Shown piece by piece: positions 43,906 through 53,853 of a stretch of DNA of 64,000 nt. The DNA is from Sphingomonas sp. PP-CE-1A-559 (GTDB lineage: Bacteria; Pseudomonadota; Alphaproteobacteria; Sphingomonadales; Sphingomonadaceae). The notes under the pieces were generated by a model, which saw nothing but the letters and a program-made list of their open reading frames with translations, made no database searches and was not told where the DNA came from. The DNA lies in the NCBI RefSeq assembly GCF_004340965.1, contig NZ_SLYA01000009.1:1-64000 (forward strand), in the 5' to 3' direction. Each line of letters opens with the position of its first letter. Position 1 is the first letter of the stretch. The position numbers and the translations under genes are program-made.

Positions 43906-45093
43906 ATGACGCCTATGCGGGGCTCGCCCTATGACGTTACACCCCGAGTCGCATTTATATGTTCCGGCGACCCCTATGACGTGGCCGAATGGTCGGGCAC
44001 GCCAAACAATATGCTGCTCGCCCTGCAACGTCATACCGACGTCGCCTTGGTCGTTCGACACCCCTTTCCTTCCTGGTTCGTACCCTTTGGTCGCATACTG
44101 AAGGCGCTTTCGGGGCGAAGGTTTGAGTATGCAAGATCGAGCTGGTACGTCGCTCTCGCCGGGCGGCGGGCAATCGCCGAAATCACCAAGGCGCGTCCCG
44201 ACGTGGTCTATGTTGTCTCCTCAACGATCGCGAACGAACTCGTTGACCGTTTCCCGGTGGTCTACATAGCCGATGCCACTATGCGCGCGATGACGGGCTA
44301 TTATGACGCCATGACGCGGTATTCGGAAGTGGCTCGCATGTCCGCCGAAGCAATCGAAGCCCGGACACTGTCGCGCTCCTTGCGTGTTACATACCCTTCG
44401 GCATGGGCCTGCCGCTCTGCACGCGAGGATTACGGCGTAGAGGCCGAGCACGTCCTTGAGATCGCCTGGGGTGCAAACCTCAAGAAGCGAATAGCCACCC
44501 CGCGCACCGTCGAACCCGGCGTGCTGAGATTGCTCTTCGTCGGGATTGACTGGGATAGAAAGGGCGGCCCTATTCTTCTTCAGGCCGTCGAGACTCTTTC
44601 GCGCCGCGGCATCGCAGTTCAGCTCGATATCGTTGGCTGTAATCCAGATGTCGTCAACGGCGCAGTACCCGAAGGGGTAACCTTTCATGGCTTTGTGTCG
44701 AAAAGCACCTCAGAAGGCCAAGCGCTGCTCGACACGCTCTATGCGCGCGCAACGCTATTTGTGCTTCCGACGAAAGCCGAATGTCTGGGAATCGTGTTTG
44801 CCGAAGCGGCACATCATGGGTTACCGTCTGTTGCGTTCGCAACGGGTGGCGTGACGTCTGTGGTACGCAATGGGGAAACAGGAATTCTTCTGCCGCTGGG
44901 CTCGGGACCGGATCAGTTTGCCGATGTCATTGCCGATCTCACGACCGATCCCGTACGCTATGCGCGCATGTCGCAGGCTGCCGCTGCCGATGCGCACGAT
45001 CGGCTAGATTGGGACATATGGGCCAGACAGTTGACGACAAAGGTCGATGAGGCACTAGCGCAGCGTAAGCGCATGGGGTCCAACTGGCCATAG
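43906..45093 (+). CDS. GT4 glycosyltransferase
   Basis: About 395 residues from ATG 43906 (AGGAG upstream). Visible blocks: FICSGDPYDVAEWSGTPNNM at the N-terminus, IWDRKG-type core RLLFVGIDWDRKGGPILLQA, and TKAECLGIVFAEAAHHGLPS (EX7E). A longer frame to 43732 is open but has no family similarity. Retaining NDP-sugar transferase; sugar unknown. Confidence 0.85.
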   Translation: MTPMRGSPYDVTPRVAFICSGDPYDVAEWSGTPNNMLLALQRHTDVALVVRHPFPSWFVPFGRILKALSGRRFEYARSSWYVALAGRRAIAEITKARPDVVYVVSSTIANELVDRFPVVYIADATMRAMTGYYDAMTRYSEVARMSAEAIEARTLSRSLRVTYPSAWACRSAREDYGVEAEHVLEIAWGANLKKRIATPRTVEPGVLRLLFVGIDWDRKGGPILLQAVETLSRRGIAVQLDIVGCNPDVVNGAVPEGVTFHGFVSKSTSEGQALLDTLYARATLFVLPTKAECLGIVFAEAAHHGLPSVAFATGGVTSVVRNGETGILLPLGSGPDQFADVIADLTTDPVRYARMSQAAAADAHDRLDWDIWARQLTTKVDEALAQRKRMGSNWP

Positions 45094-45143
45094 TCAATAT
45101 GGTCACCGAGCGTCGGACGTACAGTCCCAATATTCCGCAGCTA

Positions 45144-45169
45144 TCATCTGTCAACGACTTGACAGATGA
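45144..45169. terminator. Bidirectional hairpin between convergent GT genes
   Basis: TCATCTGTCAA (45144-45154), CGAC, TTGACAGATGA (45159-45169): a perfect 11-base stem with a 4-base loop in the 143-base gap between two convergent stops. No long T-run. Confidence 0.65.
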
Positions 45170-45236
45170 ACTTTGTACAGTCCTCGCAGACATACGGTTT
45201 CACACGGAGCAAATGGCGCCTTCAGCTTGATTCTAT

Positions 45237-46250
45237 CTAACCGTTAGAAAAACTATCTAGATACTCCGTGGCCATGCGATACGGACTAAATTTTTCGAGA
45301 TGTAGGCGCGCATTCTGCTGTATCGCATATTGCTCGCTGGTCGAACCAATGAGGCGTTTGCAAGCTTCTATCCAAGCGGACTTATCGTCCAACGGTACTA
45401 AAATGCCGCCCGAGCCGATCGACTCCAATAGGCCACCACGCGCGGCACCAATGACGCACGATCCACATGCCATCGCTTCGATCGGAACCAAGCCGAACGA
45501 CTCACGACGATAGGGAACCAAGGTTATCACAGCATTGCCATAGAATTTGGCGACCTGGTTGCCATCGGCTGCGCCTCGATAAACCGAGGCTGGTAGACCG
45601 CTGGCAGCGATCGCGGCATTAAGATCAAAGTCAGGCGATCGGGGTCCCACCAAAGCGACACGCCCCCAAGACTCCGGTCCTATTTCGCGGCAATATTCAG
45701 CCATGACGTCCAGCGCGATATCTGCTCCTTTGTCCTTGCTCATTGCACCGACAAACAGCAGGTCGATCGATCGCAGGGCCTCCGATGGGCGTAGGGTCAA
45801 CAGATCACCGCGCACCCCGTTAAGGACAGCCGTGCAAGCAACCGGGACGGTATCTGCAACTGCTTGGCTACATGCGATGTTGGGTGCAAAGGCAAGAAGC
45901 GCACGCCGCGACACATCGGCGGCCCTACGCCCTCCGACATACCAGACATGATGCGATATCAGCATGCGGCGTCGCGACATGACAGCCGGCCATCCTAATT
46001 TTGAAGATGGATGAATCGACATCACAGCGTCATGGGCGCGGAACTGACGCCACGCCTCCATAAAATTGAACGCGGTCACGACCGTAATTTGGGAGTTTTC
46101 AGCAGGAGCGTAGCTCTTCGCGCATCCTTGATCGCACGTAACAACCGTGACCGTATGTCCGATCTCGATGAGCGCGCTAGCGAGCGTTTCCGTGATCGTA
46201 CGCGTTCCGTGCCGTTCTGCAAAAAGTGGTGTGGCAAGGGCAATCTTCAT
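45237..46250 (-). CDS. GT4 glycosyltransferase
   Basis: 337 residues. N-domain ATPLFAERHGTRTITETLAS; C-domain LLFVGAMSKDKGADIALDVM and RRESFGLVPIEAMACGSC (EX7E). Its ATG overlaps the Wzx stop as ATGA, so it is translated with the flippase. Sugar unknown. Confidence 0.86.
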   Translation of the reverse strand: MKIALATPLFAERHGTRTITETLASALIEIGHTVTVVTCDQGCAKSYAPAENSQITVVTAFNFMEAWRQFRAHDAVMSIHPSSKLGWPAVMSRRRMLISHHVWYVGGRRAADVSRRALLAFAPNIACSQAVADTVPVACTAVLNGVRGDLLTLRPSEALRSIDLLFVGAMSKDKGADIALDVMAEYCREIGPESWGRVALVGPRSPDFDLNAAIAASGLPASVYRGAADGNQVAKFYGNAVITLVPYRRESFGLVPIEAMACGSCVIGAARGGLLESIGSGGILVPLDDKSAWIEACKRLIGSTSEQYAIQQNARLHLEKFSPYRMATEYLDSFSNG

Positions 46251-47629
46251 CGAACACGATCTCGCAAGCGGGTGACATAAGCCAACATCGGCTTGATATC
46301 GAAAAGCGCATGGCGAGCAGCGGGGTAGGTAAGACCCACGACCCGCCCAGCCAGAATGCTACTGGTCACTAGTAAGGTGGCCATCAGCAGGATCAGCGGT
46401 ATCTCAAAGCCTACCCAGCCAAGGCTACGCCCTGCAAAGAGTCCGAGCCCGATAAACCCTACATGTGCCGCTAGATACACTTTGGCATAGGTCAAATGGT
46501 GATTGGTAGCCATCAAGATGGTGTCCGAGAAACTCTTGGATGCTGCCAGTGCGCTCTCGATGATCAGCAGCCCAACCAGCAAAGGAGGCGGTGCATGACG
46601 CCCCTGCAGCCAGATTTCGAACAGCCAGGACGATATACTGAATAGGGCGACACCTGCAAAGACCGATACTGTGACAGCGAACTGCCCACCCGCCACGAAC
46701 AGCGTCCGCAGTGCCGCCATGTTCTTCTTGATGTACTGGACCGTGATCTCAGGCCATGTTGCGCCGGAAAAGACCCCGACAGCCTGCTGGAGCGTGCGCG
46801 CAAGCGTCCGTGCGATTGCAAAACTGGCGACGAAGACAGGACCGGCGATCAGGTTGAGGATCGGCACCGTCGCATACATTGCGGCAGCGTTGCAGATCGG
46901 GAACACCATGAACCACCCCGCATCCCCCATCAAAGCGCGCAGCGTACCAAGATGCGCGTGACGAAAGCCATAGCTGAAATCGGCTGATGCGCGGCGTCTG
47001 AGGATGATCAAAATGACAAGGCAGACCAGTCGGCAAATCCCCATCGCCGCGGTGACGCCGAGGAATCCCCCGCCCAAGGACAAGGTCGTACAGATCGCCG
47101 CCAGTTCGACCAGCGACATACTGGATTGGACTGCAGACCCCGACGCATAGCCCCCGATCGCTCGCATCGCAGCCTGCGCGATACCGATCTGGAACGATAG
47201 CGCTACGACCGCCAGTAGCGCGACCGCGGCGACGGTAACTGATTGGGCGTGCTCGCCGCTTAGCGACAGCATCCGGGCAAGTGGCACGAAGGGCAGGACC
47301 AAGGCGCCGGCCGCAACTAGAATGATGCCTGCCAGGGTCGATGTGAGCCAAAACGTTTGCAAGACGCGCAACGCCTTACGGTCATCTCCTTCGGCCACGG
47401 CACCGACCAGCGCATTCCCGCTTACCGGCCCGATCCCGGCGTCTGCCATGGCGAACAGCGTCATGATCGTTGCGGTCAGCGACAGCCAGGATCCGTATGT
47501 CGCCATTCCCCAATTGAGGATGTAAAATGGAACCGCGACGAAATTACTGACCAGCAGAACGACCTGCGCATATCCGTTCGCACCCACGTTTAAGACGATA
47601 CGCCTGACGCTACTACCGTTGAAAGCCAT
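46247..47629 (-). CDS. Wzx-type oligosaccharide flippase
   Basis: 460 residues, 12-14 helices, MOP superfamily. N-terminal TMs GYAQVVLLVSNFVAVPFYIL and YGSWLSLTATIMTLFAMADA with GIGPVSGNALVGAVAEGD following resemble Wzx proteins. It should flip the lipid-linked repeat unit. ATG at 47629 is chosen because the membrane region begins soon after; a TTG at 47689 is possible. The 220-base region before it is a divergent promoter shared with rfbG. Confidence 0.85.
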   Translation of the reverse strand: MAFNGSSVRRIVLNVGANGYAQVVLLVSNFVAVPFYILNWGMATYGSWLSLTATIMTLFAMADAGIGPVSGNALVGAVAEGDDRKALRVLQTFWLTSTLAGIILVAAGALVLPFVPLARMLSLSGEHAQSVTVAAVALLAVVALSFQIGIAQAAMRAIGGYASGSAVQSSMSLVELAAICTTLSLGGGFLGVTAAMGICRLVCLVILIILRRRASADFSYGFRHAHLGTLRALMGDAGWFMVFPICNAAAMYATVPILNLIAGPVFVASFAIARTLARTLQQAVGVFSGATWPEITVQYIKKNMAALRTLFVAGGQFAVTVSVFAGVALFSISSWLFEIWLQGRHAPPPLLVGLLIIESALAASKSFSDTILMATNHHLTYAKVYLAAHVGFIGLGLFAGRSLGWVGFEIPLILLMATLLVTSSILAGRVVGLTYPAARHALFDIKPMLAYVTRLRDRVR

Positions 47630-47849
47630 TACGTTGTCCAGAATCCGTTCGGCCTCAGCGGCAGGTCCCGATATGCCGTGCGTCGCCAACTTGCCATAGG
47701 TGAGTTGCCATCAGCGACTAGGCGTGGCAATCGCAGCACAGCCAAACGGCACGATACGCCACATGCGGAGAGCCGCACGTCGGCCTTGATGCCCGGAATG
47801 ACGCCGTACGGTCATAGATATATGTCGTGCCCCTTTGCGAAAGACGAGC

Positions 47850-48929
47850 ATGCCCGCCCTCTCCCACGACTTTGAGCGCAAGCTTCATGGCCGACGCATC
47901 TTCGTAACCGGACATACCGGATTTACGGGTTCATGGGCGGTGCAATGGCTGCAGATGATTGGTGTCGAGGTCCATGGCTTCTCGCTTCCTGCGCCAACAA
48001 TGCCAAACCTGTTCGAAGACGCTGGTGCCCACGCTGCGCTTGCCTCGCATACGATCGGCGATGTCGGCGATTTCAACGCGGTTGAGGCCGCGATACGGCA
48101 GGCAAAACCTGAGCTCGTGCTGCATCTGGCCGCACAACCGCTAGTACGACGGTCCTATCGCGATCCGATCGAGACGTATCAGGCCAACGTCATGGGCACC
48201 GTAAACGTGCTAGAGGCTGCACGCCGGCAAGGCGTAGCCGGCGCAGTCTGCATCACGACCGACAAGGTCTATTTGAACCGCGAATGGGCCTATGGCTATC
48301 GCGAGACCGACCGTTTGGGCGGATCGGATCCTTACAGCGCGTCGAAGGCCGCTGCTGAAATCGTCATCGACAGCTATCGCAGTTCGATGACGTCGTGGGA
48401 GCAGACGATGTTGATCGCCGCGGCACGTGGCGGCAACATCATTGGCGGCGGCGATTGGGCAGAAGACCGGTTAATTCCGGATTTTGCCCGTGCTGCACGC
48501 ACGGGTACGCCTATCACATTACGCAATCCGGCCGCTACTCGGCCATGGCAGCATGTCCTGGCTCTGATCCACGGCTATATGATGCTCCTCGCCCGCATGA
48601 CGGACGGCGACACGAGCATGTCCTCTGCCTGGAATCTCGGCCCGGCTGCAAGCGCGACCTTAACGGTCGGCGAAGTCGTCGAGCGGTTGCGTATACGCTG
48701 GGAAGACCTGACGGTCGTGGTGGAACCTACCCATCTTCACGAAACCACGGCGCTCGCGCTGGACAGCACCAAGGCGCAGCGGCAGCTTGGCTGGCAACCG
48801 GGCTGGTCTACCGAAGAGGGGATCGACCGGACCGCCGACTGGTACGCAGCCTACACACCGGGCGCAGGCGTCAGCGCTGCGATAACCCGTAGGCAAATCG
48901 AAGATTATCGCGCTTCGCTGATACGCTAA
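47850..48929 (+). CDS. rfbG: CDP-glucose 4,6-dehydratase
   Basis: 359 residues. Extended SDR: NAD loop GHTGFTGSW (about 20-28), active-site TTD (136-138) and YSASK (Tyr162, Lys166), with family phrases VYLNREWAYGYRETDRLGG and NIIGGGDWAEDRLIPDF. Makes CDP-4-keto-6-deoxyglucose. Start at ATG 47850; an ATG-less extension of five codons is open. Next gene 3 bases on. Confidence 0.93.
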   Translation: MPALSHDFERKLHGRRIFVTGHTGFTGSWAVQWLQMIGVEVHGFSLPAPTMPNLFEDAGAHAALASHTIGDVGDFNAVEAAIRQAKPELVLHLAAQPLVRRSYRDPIETYQANVMGTVNVLEAARRQGVAGAVCITTDKVYLNREWAYGYRETDRLGGSDPYSASKAAAEIVIDSYRSSMTSWEQTMLIAAARGGNIIGGGDWAEDRLIPDFARAARTGTPITLRNPAATRPWQHVLALIHGYMMLLARMTDGDTSMSSAWNLGPAASATLTVGEVVERLRIRWEDLTVVVEPTHLHETTALALDSTKAQRQLGWQPGWSTEEGIDRTADWYAAYTPGAGVSAAITRRQIEDYRASLIR

Positions 48930-48932
48930 ATC

Positions 48933-49859
48933 ATGGCACGTATACTCGTCACTGGTGCGAACGGGCAGCTCGCGCCAGCTATCATCGCCAGCCTGAAAAC
49001 TGCCGGTCATAGCCCGGTGCTCCTGGTACGGCGTCCGTTCACAGCAGCGCCGGGCACGACACTCTGTGTTCTTCCGGCGCCCTGGTCTTTCGAGGCCCTG
49101 CGTGATGTGATGGTTCGCGAAGCCGTTACCGGCATCATCAACCTTGCGGCAGCCGGCGTCCGACCAGATTCCAGCGCGATTGGTGCGCTATACGAAACCA
49201 ACGTCGCGTTGCCGGTGACCTTGATCATGGCCGGCGCGGGGCACGTCCGGCGCTTCGTCAACATTGGATCGGGTGCCGAATATGCCGGCTGTTCCACCGG
49301 CCCGATCGATGAAACTGGCGAACTGGGCACCAGTCATGCCTATGGCATGTCGAAGGCTGCGAGCGGCCTGGCAGCGCTTCAGGTCGCAGGTGAGACTGGG
49401 TGTACATTTGCGCACCTGCGACTGTTCGGTGCTTATGGCGAGCATGAGGCAGCGCATCGCCTGCTTCCCAATCTCATCATGCGATTGTCGCAATCCGAAG
49501 CCGTACCGCTCAGCGATGGTCTTCAAACACGCGACTGGCTGTACGAGGCGGACATTGCGAGCGCCGTCGTTGATGCCCTCGACACTCTCGGTAACGGCGC
49601 ACTTCCCAGCGGCGTGTACAACCTTGGTTCAGGAAATGGCGCTACAGTGCGCGCCTTCGCTGAAACGGTCGCCGACCAAATGTCTGTCTCACGCACACTG
49701 CTGGATTTCGGCCGCATCCCGCGCCGCGGCAAGGAGGTCGACATGCTGGTGGCGAACGCGGCACTGTTCCGCCGCTATACGCGATGGCAGCCCGCCTACG
49801 ATCTCGCTACAGGTCTGCATCACGCGGTCCGTCGGTATCTTACCAAGGCGTCGATGTGA
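48933..49859 (+). CDS. Extended SDR, probable CDP-4-keto-6-deoxyhexose reductase or epimerase
   Basis: 308 residues. NAD(P) loop TGANGQLAP; triad Ser113 (NIGSGAEY), Tyr137 and Lys141 (AYGMSK). DWLYEADIASAVVDAL is typical of RfbJ/S-like or nucleotide-sugar reductases. It sits between rfbG and rfbF, so it most likely reduces the RfbG product at C4. Confidence 0.82.
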   Translation: MARILVTGANGQLAPAIIASLKTAGHSPVLLVRRPFTAAPGTTLCVLPAPWSFEALRDVMVREAVTGIINLAAAGVRPDSSAIGALYETNVALPVTLIMAGAGHVRRFVNIGSGAEYAGCSTGPIDETGELGTSHAYGMSKAASGLAALQVAGETGCTFAHLRLFGAYGEHEAAHRLLPNLIMRLSQSEAVPLSDGLQTRDWLYEADIASAVVDALDTLGNGALPSGVYNLGSGNGATVRAFAETVADQMSVSRTLLDFGRIPRRGKEVDMLVANAALFRRYTRWQPAYDLATGLHHAVRRYLTKASM

Positions 49860-49892
49860 TTAATTTTCTCGTTTTTTGATAGGGGACGATCG

Positions 49893-50666
49893 TTGAAAGC
49901 AGTCATCTTGGCAGGCGGCTTCGGTACGCGACTGGCCGAAGAAACCATGTTGAAGCCAAAGCCAATGATCGAGGTCGGAGGCAAGCCTCTGCTTTGGCAC
50001 ATCATGAAGATGTACAGTAGCCATGGCATTAACGAATTTGTCGTTTGCCTGGGGTATCGCGGCGACATCATCAAAGATTATTTCGTAAACTACCATCAGT
50101 TGAATGCGACCATAACGGTCGATTTGGCGGCGGACACCTGCGAAGTTCACGAGCATCAGGTTGAACCCTGGACCGTGACGCTGGCGGACACCGGGCTTCA
50201 TACGATGACTGGTGGACGTTTGCGCCGCATTCGCAAATTTATTGAAGGTGAAACCTTCTGCATGACCTATGGCGATGGTTTGGCCGACGTGGATATCGGT
50301 GCCGCCATTGCCCACCATCATCGTGAAAAGCGCTTGGCAACAGTGACGGCGGTACGTCCGCCGGGTCGCTTCGGGGTGCTCAATCTTGATGCGGCAGGGG
50401 AAAGCGTTCAGTCCTTCACCGAAAAGCCGCAAGACGAAGTGGGCTGGATCAACGGCGGTTTCTTCGTACTGCAGCCTGAGGCTCTCGACTATACCACCGA
50501 GGATCCGGAGTGCGTCTGGGAAAAGACGCCGATGGAGCGTCTTGCTGCCGACGGCCAGCTGTCGGCCTATCGCCATCATGGGTTCTGGCAACCCTGTGAT
50601 ACGCTACGGGACAAGCAGACGTTGGAAAAGGCATGGGAGGCTGGAGCTCCATGGCTAAAGTCGTGA
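49893..50666 (+). CDS. rfbF: Glucose-1-phosphate cytidylyltransferase
   Basis: 257 residues, full family length. Signature LAGGFGTRLAEETMLKPKPM, then EVGGKPLLWHIMKMYSSHGI, CMTYGDGLADVDI, and FGVLNLDAAGES, INGGFFVLQPEALDY. It makes CDP-glucose, the RfbG substrate. TTG start at 49893 with AGGGGACGATCG upstream. Operon: rfbG-SDR-rfbF-GT4. Confidence 0.93.
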   Translation: MKAVILAGGFGTRLAEETMLKPKPMIEVGGKPLLWHIMKMYSSHGINEFVVCLGYRGDIIKDYFVNYHQLNATITVDLAADTCEVHEHQVEPWTVTLADTGLHTMTGGRLRRIRKFIEGETFCMTYGDGLADVDIGAAIAHHHREKRLATVTAVRPPGRFGVLNLDAAGESVQSFTEKPQDEVGWINGGFFVLQPEALDYTTEDPECVWEKTPMERLAADGQLSAYRHHGFWQPCDTLRDKQTLEKAWEAGAPWLKS

Positions 50667-50703
50667 GCCCTCATGGTGCAGCGGCACAGGAGCCGTTTGC
50701 ATA

Positions 50704-51915
50704 ATGGTCGTGATGTCAAACGGCTTCAGTCGGTTTCATCTGGCAACCGCTGCGGCCCAGTTGGCGGCTCTGGGCCGGTTGACGTTGTTGATTACGGGCC
50801 CCTATCCGGTACCTCTAGTACGCCGGATGCTTCGCGTTGCGCGGCTCGATAAAACGTCGAAGGGACATCGCCTGCTCGCTCGCATTGAAGCGATCGACGA
50901 CCCGATGGTAAAATCCCTTTGGGCTGGAGAAGCGTTCTACGCGCTAGGCAGGCTGTTTCGCGCGCGCGAGCAAGCGCTGATCGTTCGCGGAATGCAGGCC
51001 TATGGGAAATCTGCGAGCCGTCTGCTCGCAGATGCTCACCGTCGTGGTGCACGCATATATCATTACCGTGCAGGATTTGGCGGGGCATCGCTCAAAACGG
51101 CGCGTCAGCTCGGCATGACTTTGGTCTGTGATCACTCTATCGTACATCCACTGTTCGTCGAAAGCTTGCCGGCGGTTGAGGGCAATCTCGATACTGCCGA
51201 TATCACGGCGCCGCTGACCCCGATCGAGGCGCACATTCGCAGCGACATTGACGGTGCTGATCATATCTTGGTCAATTCCGATTTTGTTCGCGAAACCTTT
51301 CTCAGGCTGCGCTATGAGCCCGACAGAGTCTCGGTGATCTATCAAGGCATCGACGATGCTTTTGCCCATTCGATCCCGCCAAGAAGCGGTCAACCAACCG
51401 GGCCTCTCAGGCTGCTTGCGCCCGCTTTTAGCATTCGCAAGGGCGCGCCTACGCTCGTTGCGGCGCTGGCAGCGCTTGACGATATCGACTGGACCTTGAC
51501 GATATCGCGAGACATCGATGCCGAATGCCGGGAGCGGTTTGCCACATTCCTTGCTGATCCTCGCGTAACGATGATCAATCCGGAGCGATCCGAACTGCCG
51601 CGGATCATGTCTGCGCATGAGGTCGTGCTGTTCCCCAGCTACGCTGAAGGCTCGGCACGTGTGATCTTTGAATCACTGGCAGCGGGTTTGTACGTGATCA
51701 CCACACCGAACTCCGGGTCGGTCGTCCAGGACGGGGTCCATGGTCGCATAGTACCGGCTGGCGACGCGGGTGCGCTCCGGATGGCGGTTCAGCACACTCT
51801 GGGCGTTCGAGACCGGCTCATCGAGATTGGCGAGGCCAACACCCGCTTTGTCGGCGAGCACCATAACCAGAGCGGATACGGCACAGCACTCGCGGCTTTT
51901 TACGACCGACTTTGA
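50704..51915 (+). CDS. GT4 glycosyltransferase
   Basis: 403 residues. SNGFSRFHLATAAAQLAALG at the N-terminus, IYHYRAGFGGASLKTARQLG, a C-domain with LLAPAFSIRKGAPTLVAALA and SYAEGSARVIFESLAAGLYV (EX7E-like). Likely uses the CDP-sugar made by its operon. It converges on the beta-helix gene with 42 bases between stops. Confidence 0.86.
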   Translation: MVVMSNGFSRFHLATAAAQLAALGRLTLLITGPYPVPLVRRMLRVARLDKTSKGHRLLARIEAIDDPMVKSLWAGEAFYALGRLFRAREQALIVRGMQAYGKSASRLLADAHRRGARIYHYRAGFGGASLKTARQLGMTLVCDHSIVHPLFVESLPAVEGNLDTADITAPLTPIEAHIRSDIDGADHILVNSDFVRETFLRLRYEPDRVSVIYQGIDDAFAHSIPPRSGQPTGPLRLLAPAFSIRKGAPTLVAALAALDDIDWTLTISRDIDAECRERFATFLADPRVTMINPERSELPRIMSAHEVVLFPSYAEGSARVIFESLAAGLYVITTPNSGSVVQDGVHGRIVPAGDAGALRMAVQHTLGVRDRLIEIGEANTRFVGEHHNQSGYGTALAAFYDRL

Positions 51916-51957
51916 TGAACGATGCAGGACAGCGGCGCCGGAGCCCTCTGTCTTGTA

Positions 51958-53739
51958 TCAGCCTTGATTCTCCCATCCCAGAAATTCAATAAACGCGTCC
52001 GCGTCAGCCTGCCCCATGGCCCAAAAACCAAGCGTATCGCCGTGCTTCATGGCAGCGGTATCGATGACTAGTTGCTCAATACGCCATTCGCCCGCCGAGT
52101 TGGCGTGGCCGATCGTGGCATGAAGCTGATCGTTGATCTTAACGACCATGTTCCACCCTTTGGTGCTGCGCGAGCGCACACGGTAGAAGATGCGGACGTG
52201 GTCACCGATCCCGAAGGTAGAGCCTGCCGCCAGTGAGAACACCATGTTGCTCTTGCCTGCAATAAGCCGCCAGACAAAGCCCTCTGCCACGCTGGTGTCG
52301 GCCACGACTTCAGGAAAGATCGTTGCAAAGCCATTTTGCGGCGGCACGATACCGCGAGGAGTATAAACCGCACCCTTCGAAAAAAGGCCGCGCGGTGTAA
52401 TAACGGAGGGTGCATCCCAGCGCCGTAATGGTGTCCGAACAGCCTCGACGGAGTCGGGCCAATCCTCGGCACAGAGGACACGTGGATTGGCCGCCGCCAG
52501 CTGACGCATGTGTACGTTGGCGCCCCGGATCAAAACCCGACCGTTACGCCCCGGATCTCCGAAAGCGTAACCATTGGCTGGTGGAGAGTACGTTGGGGCT
52601 TGCGACGACATATCGTTTAAGCAAATCGTACCGTCCATAATAACGTCCTGTGCGCCAGGACCGACATGAAATAATGGAACTCCTTTATTTCCCTGTACGC
52701 CATTTAGCGTCCCGCCGAGGAAACGACTTTGTGAGCCGTTAACGTAAATCAGCGCCTTTTGAGCTGACCCCGACGACGTAAGTTCGACATGCCCAAATGT
52801 AAAACGCGAACCGTTGCCACTATCCCAGAAGGCATATTCCTCCTCGGACTGGTAGTCCGAATTACCAAATCCAACCCAGTTCGTTTCAACAAGCAGGTTG
52901 GAACCGAACGTGTTGGCGGCCTCTTGCATAACGAAACGCCCCCCGCCGCCCCGCCGCATACGTATTGTCGCATCGTCGCATCCCCGTAGCCAGAATGTTC
53001 GACGACAGGGTCCCCCGGGAAACCATCCGCTTCCACAATAAAATCCCATCGCTTTAGCCAACGCCACACCGTCGCCATTCAGCGGACCTTTTTTACTACC
53101 GACGTACCCAAAGCTCCCCGTACCAGTCAGCCTAAGGTGCATGATATAGCTGACGGAATCGGAGTCCGACGCAGCGTAGCGGCGAGGATCGTTGCCGTAC
53201 ACGAAGCCGAAGGCGTCAAGTTCGGTCCACATGAAGGCTACATCACGAATGTTACGTGGCAATGCATACCCACGCCCCTTGGCCGCTGTGTAATCCATCT
53301 CGATAATAGATCGATCACCCTCATAGACGACTTGAGGTCCAATGACCTTTGCAAAGCCGCTAACGGCGCCCTCACCCGCTATGGTAGCCCCCTCGGGCAA
53401 TTCGTTCTTCCGGTCCCATATTGGCGTCTGGCAAGCCCAATGATCGGCGCCGGAGTTCGTGGTTGTTGGCACGATCAGGACGCTAATCTTACGTTCACGC
53501 ATCTCCTCGTACGCATCATGAAACGCACGACTCTTGTCTTTAAAATCGCCATCGTAGCGACGTAGACTGACGCTATCGAATGATTCACCGGTCGATTGGT
53601 GCGGCAATAGTGGCTTGCGTACCGCCGATGTCCCAGTCTCAGACTCTGTTTTGCCTGATAGACCCGCCGCGGCAAGCCCCGTCATCGCCACGCCGCCACC
53701 TGCAAAGGCCAACTCACGCCTTGTCAAGGAATGGGTCAT
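51958..53739 (-). CDS. Tat-exported right-handed beta-helix-like protein
   Basis: 593 residues. Tat signal SLTRRELAFAGGGVAMTG; ATG at 53739 preceded by GGAAGATAC. The central part (about 100-430) is a run of short beta rungs: GATIAGEGAVSGFAKVIG, IEMDYTAAKGRGYALPRNIR, ALIYVNGSQSRFLGGTLNG, VIMDGTICLNDMS, RVLIRGANVHMRQLAAANP. The last 120 residues form a separate beta-sandwich (FVWRLIAGKSNMVFSLAAG onward). This resembles polysaccharide lyase or depolymerase scaffolds found in exopolysaccharide clusters; no catalytic residues can be named. Probably processes or binds the polymer outside the cytoplasm. Confidence 0.72.
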   Translation of the reverse strand: MTHSLTRRELAFAGGGVAMTGLAAAGLSGKTESETGTSAVRKPLLPHQSTGESFDSVSLRRYDGDFKDKSRAFHDAYEEMRERKISVLIVPTTTNSGADHWACQTPIWDRKNELPEGATIAGEGAVSGFAKVIGPQVVYEGDRSIIEMDYTAAKGRGYALPRNIRDVAFMWTELDAFGFVYGNDPRRYAASDSDSVSYIMHLRLTGTGSFGYVGSKKGPLNGDGVALAKAMGFYCGSGWFPGGPCRRTFWLRGCDDATIRMRRGGGGRFVMQEAANTFGSNLLVETNWVGFGNSDYQSEEEYAFWDSGNGSRFTFGHVELTSSGSAQKALIYVNGSQSRFLGGTLNGVQGNKGVPLFHVGPGAQDVIMDGTICLNDMSSQAPTYSPPANGYAFGDPGRNGRVLIRGANVHMRQLAAANPRVLCAEDWPDSVEAVRTPLRRWDAPSVITPRGLFSKGAVYTPRGIVPPQNGFATIFPEVVADTSVAEGFVWRLIAGKSNMVFSLAAGSTFGIGDHVRIFYRVRSRSTKGWNMVVKINDQLHATIGHANSAGEWRIEQLVIDTAAMKHGDTLGFWAMGQADADAFIEFLGWENQG

Positions 53740-53853
53740 GTATCTTCCTTCATCTGTAGCCAACGTGACGTTGAGCGCCCGCGGGCCCCACTTGATAAAA
53801 TGGGGCTATGCGAGCGCGGTCGTACCGCGTTAGCGAATGCATTAGCTCGCAAA

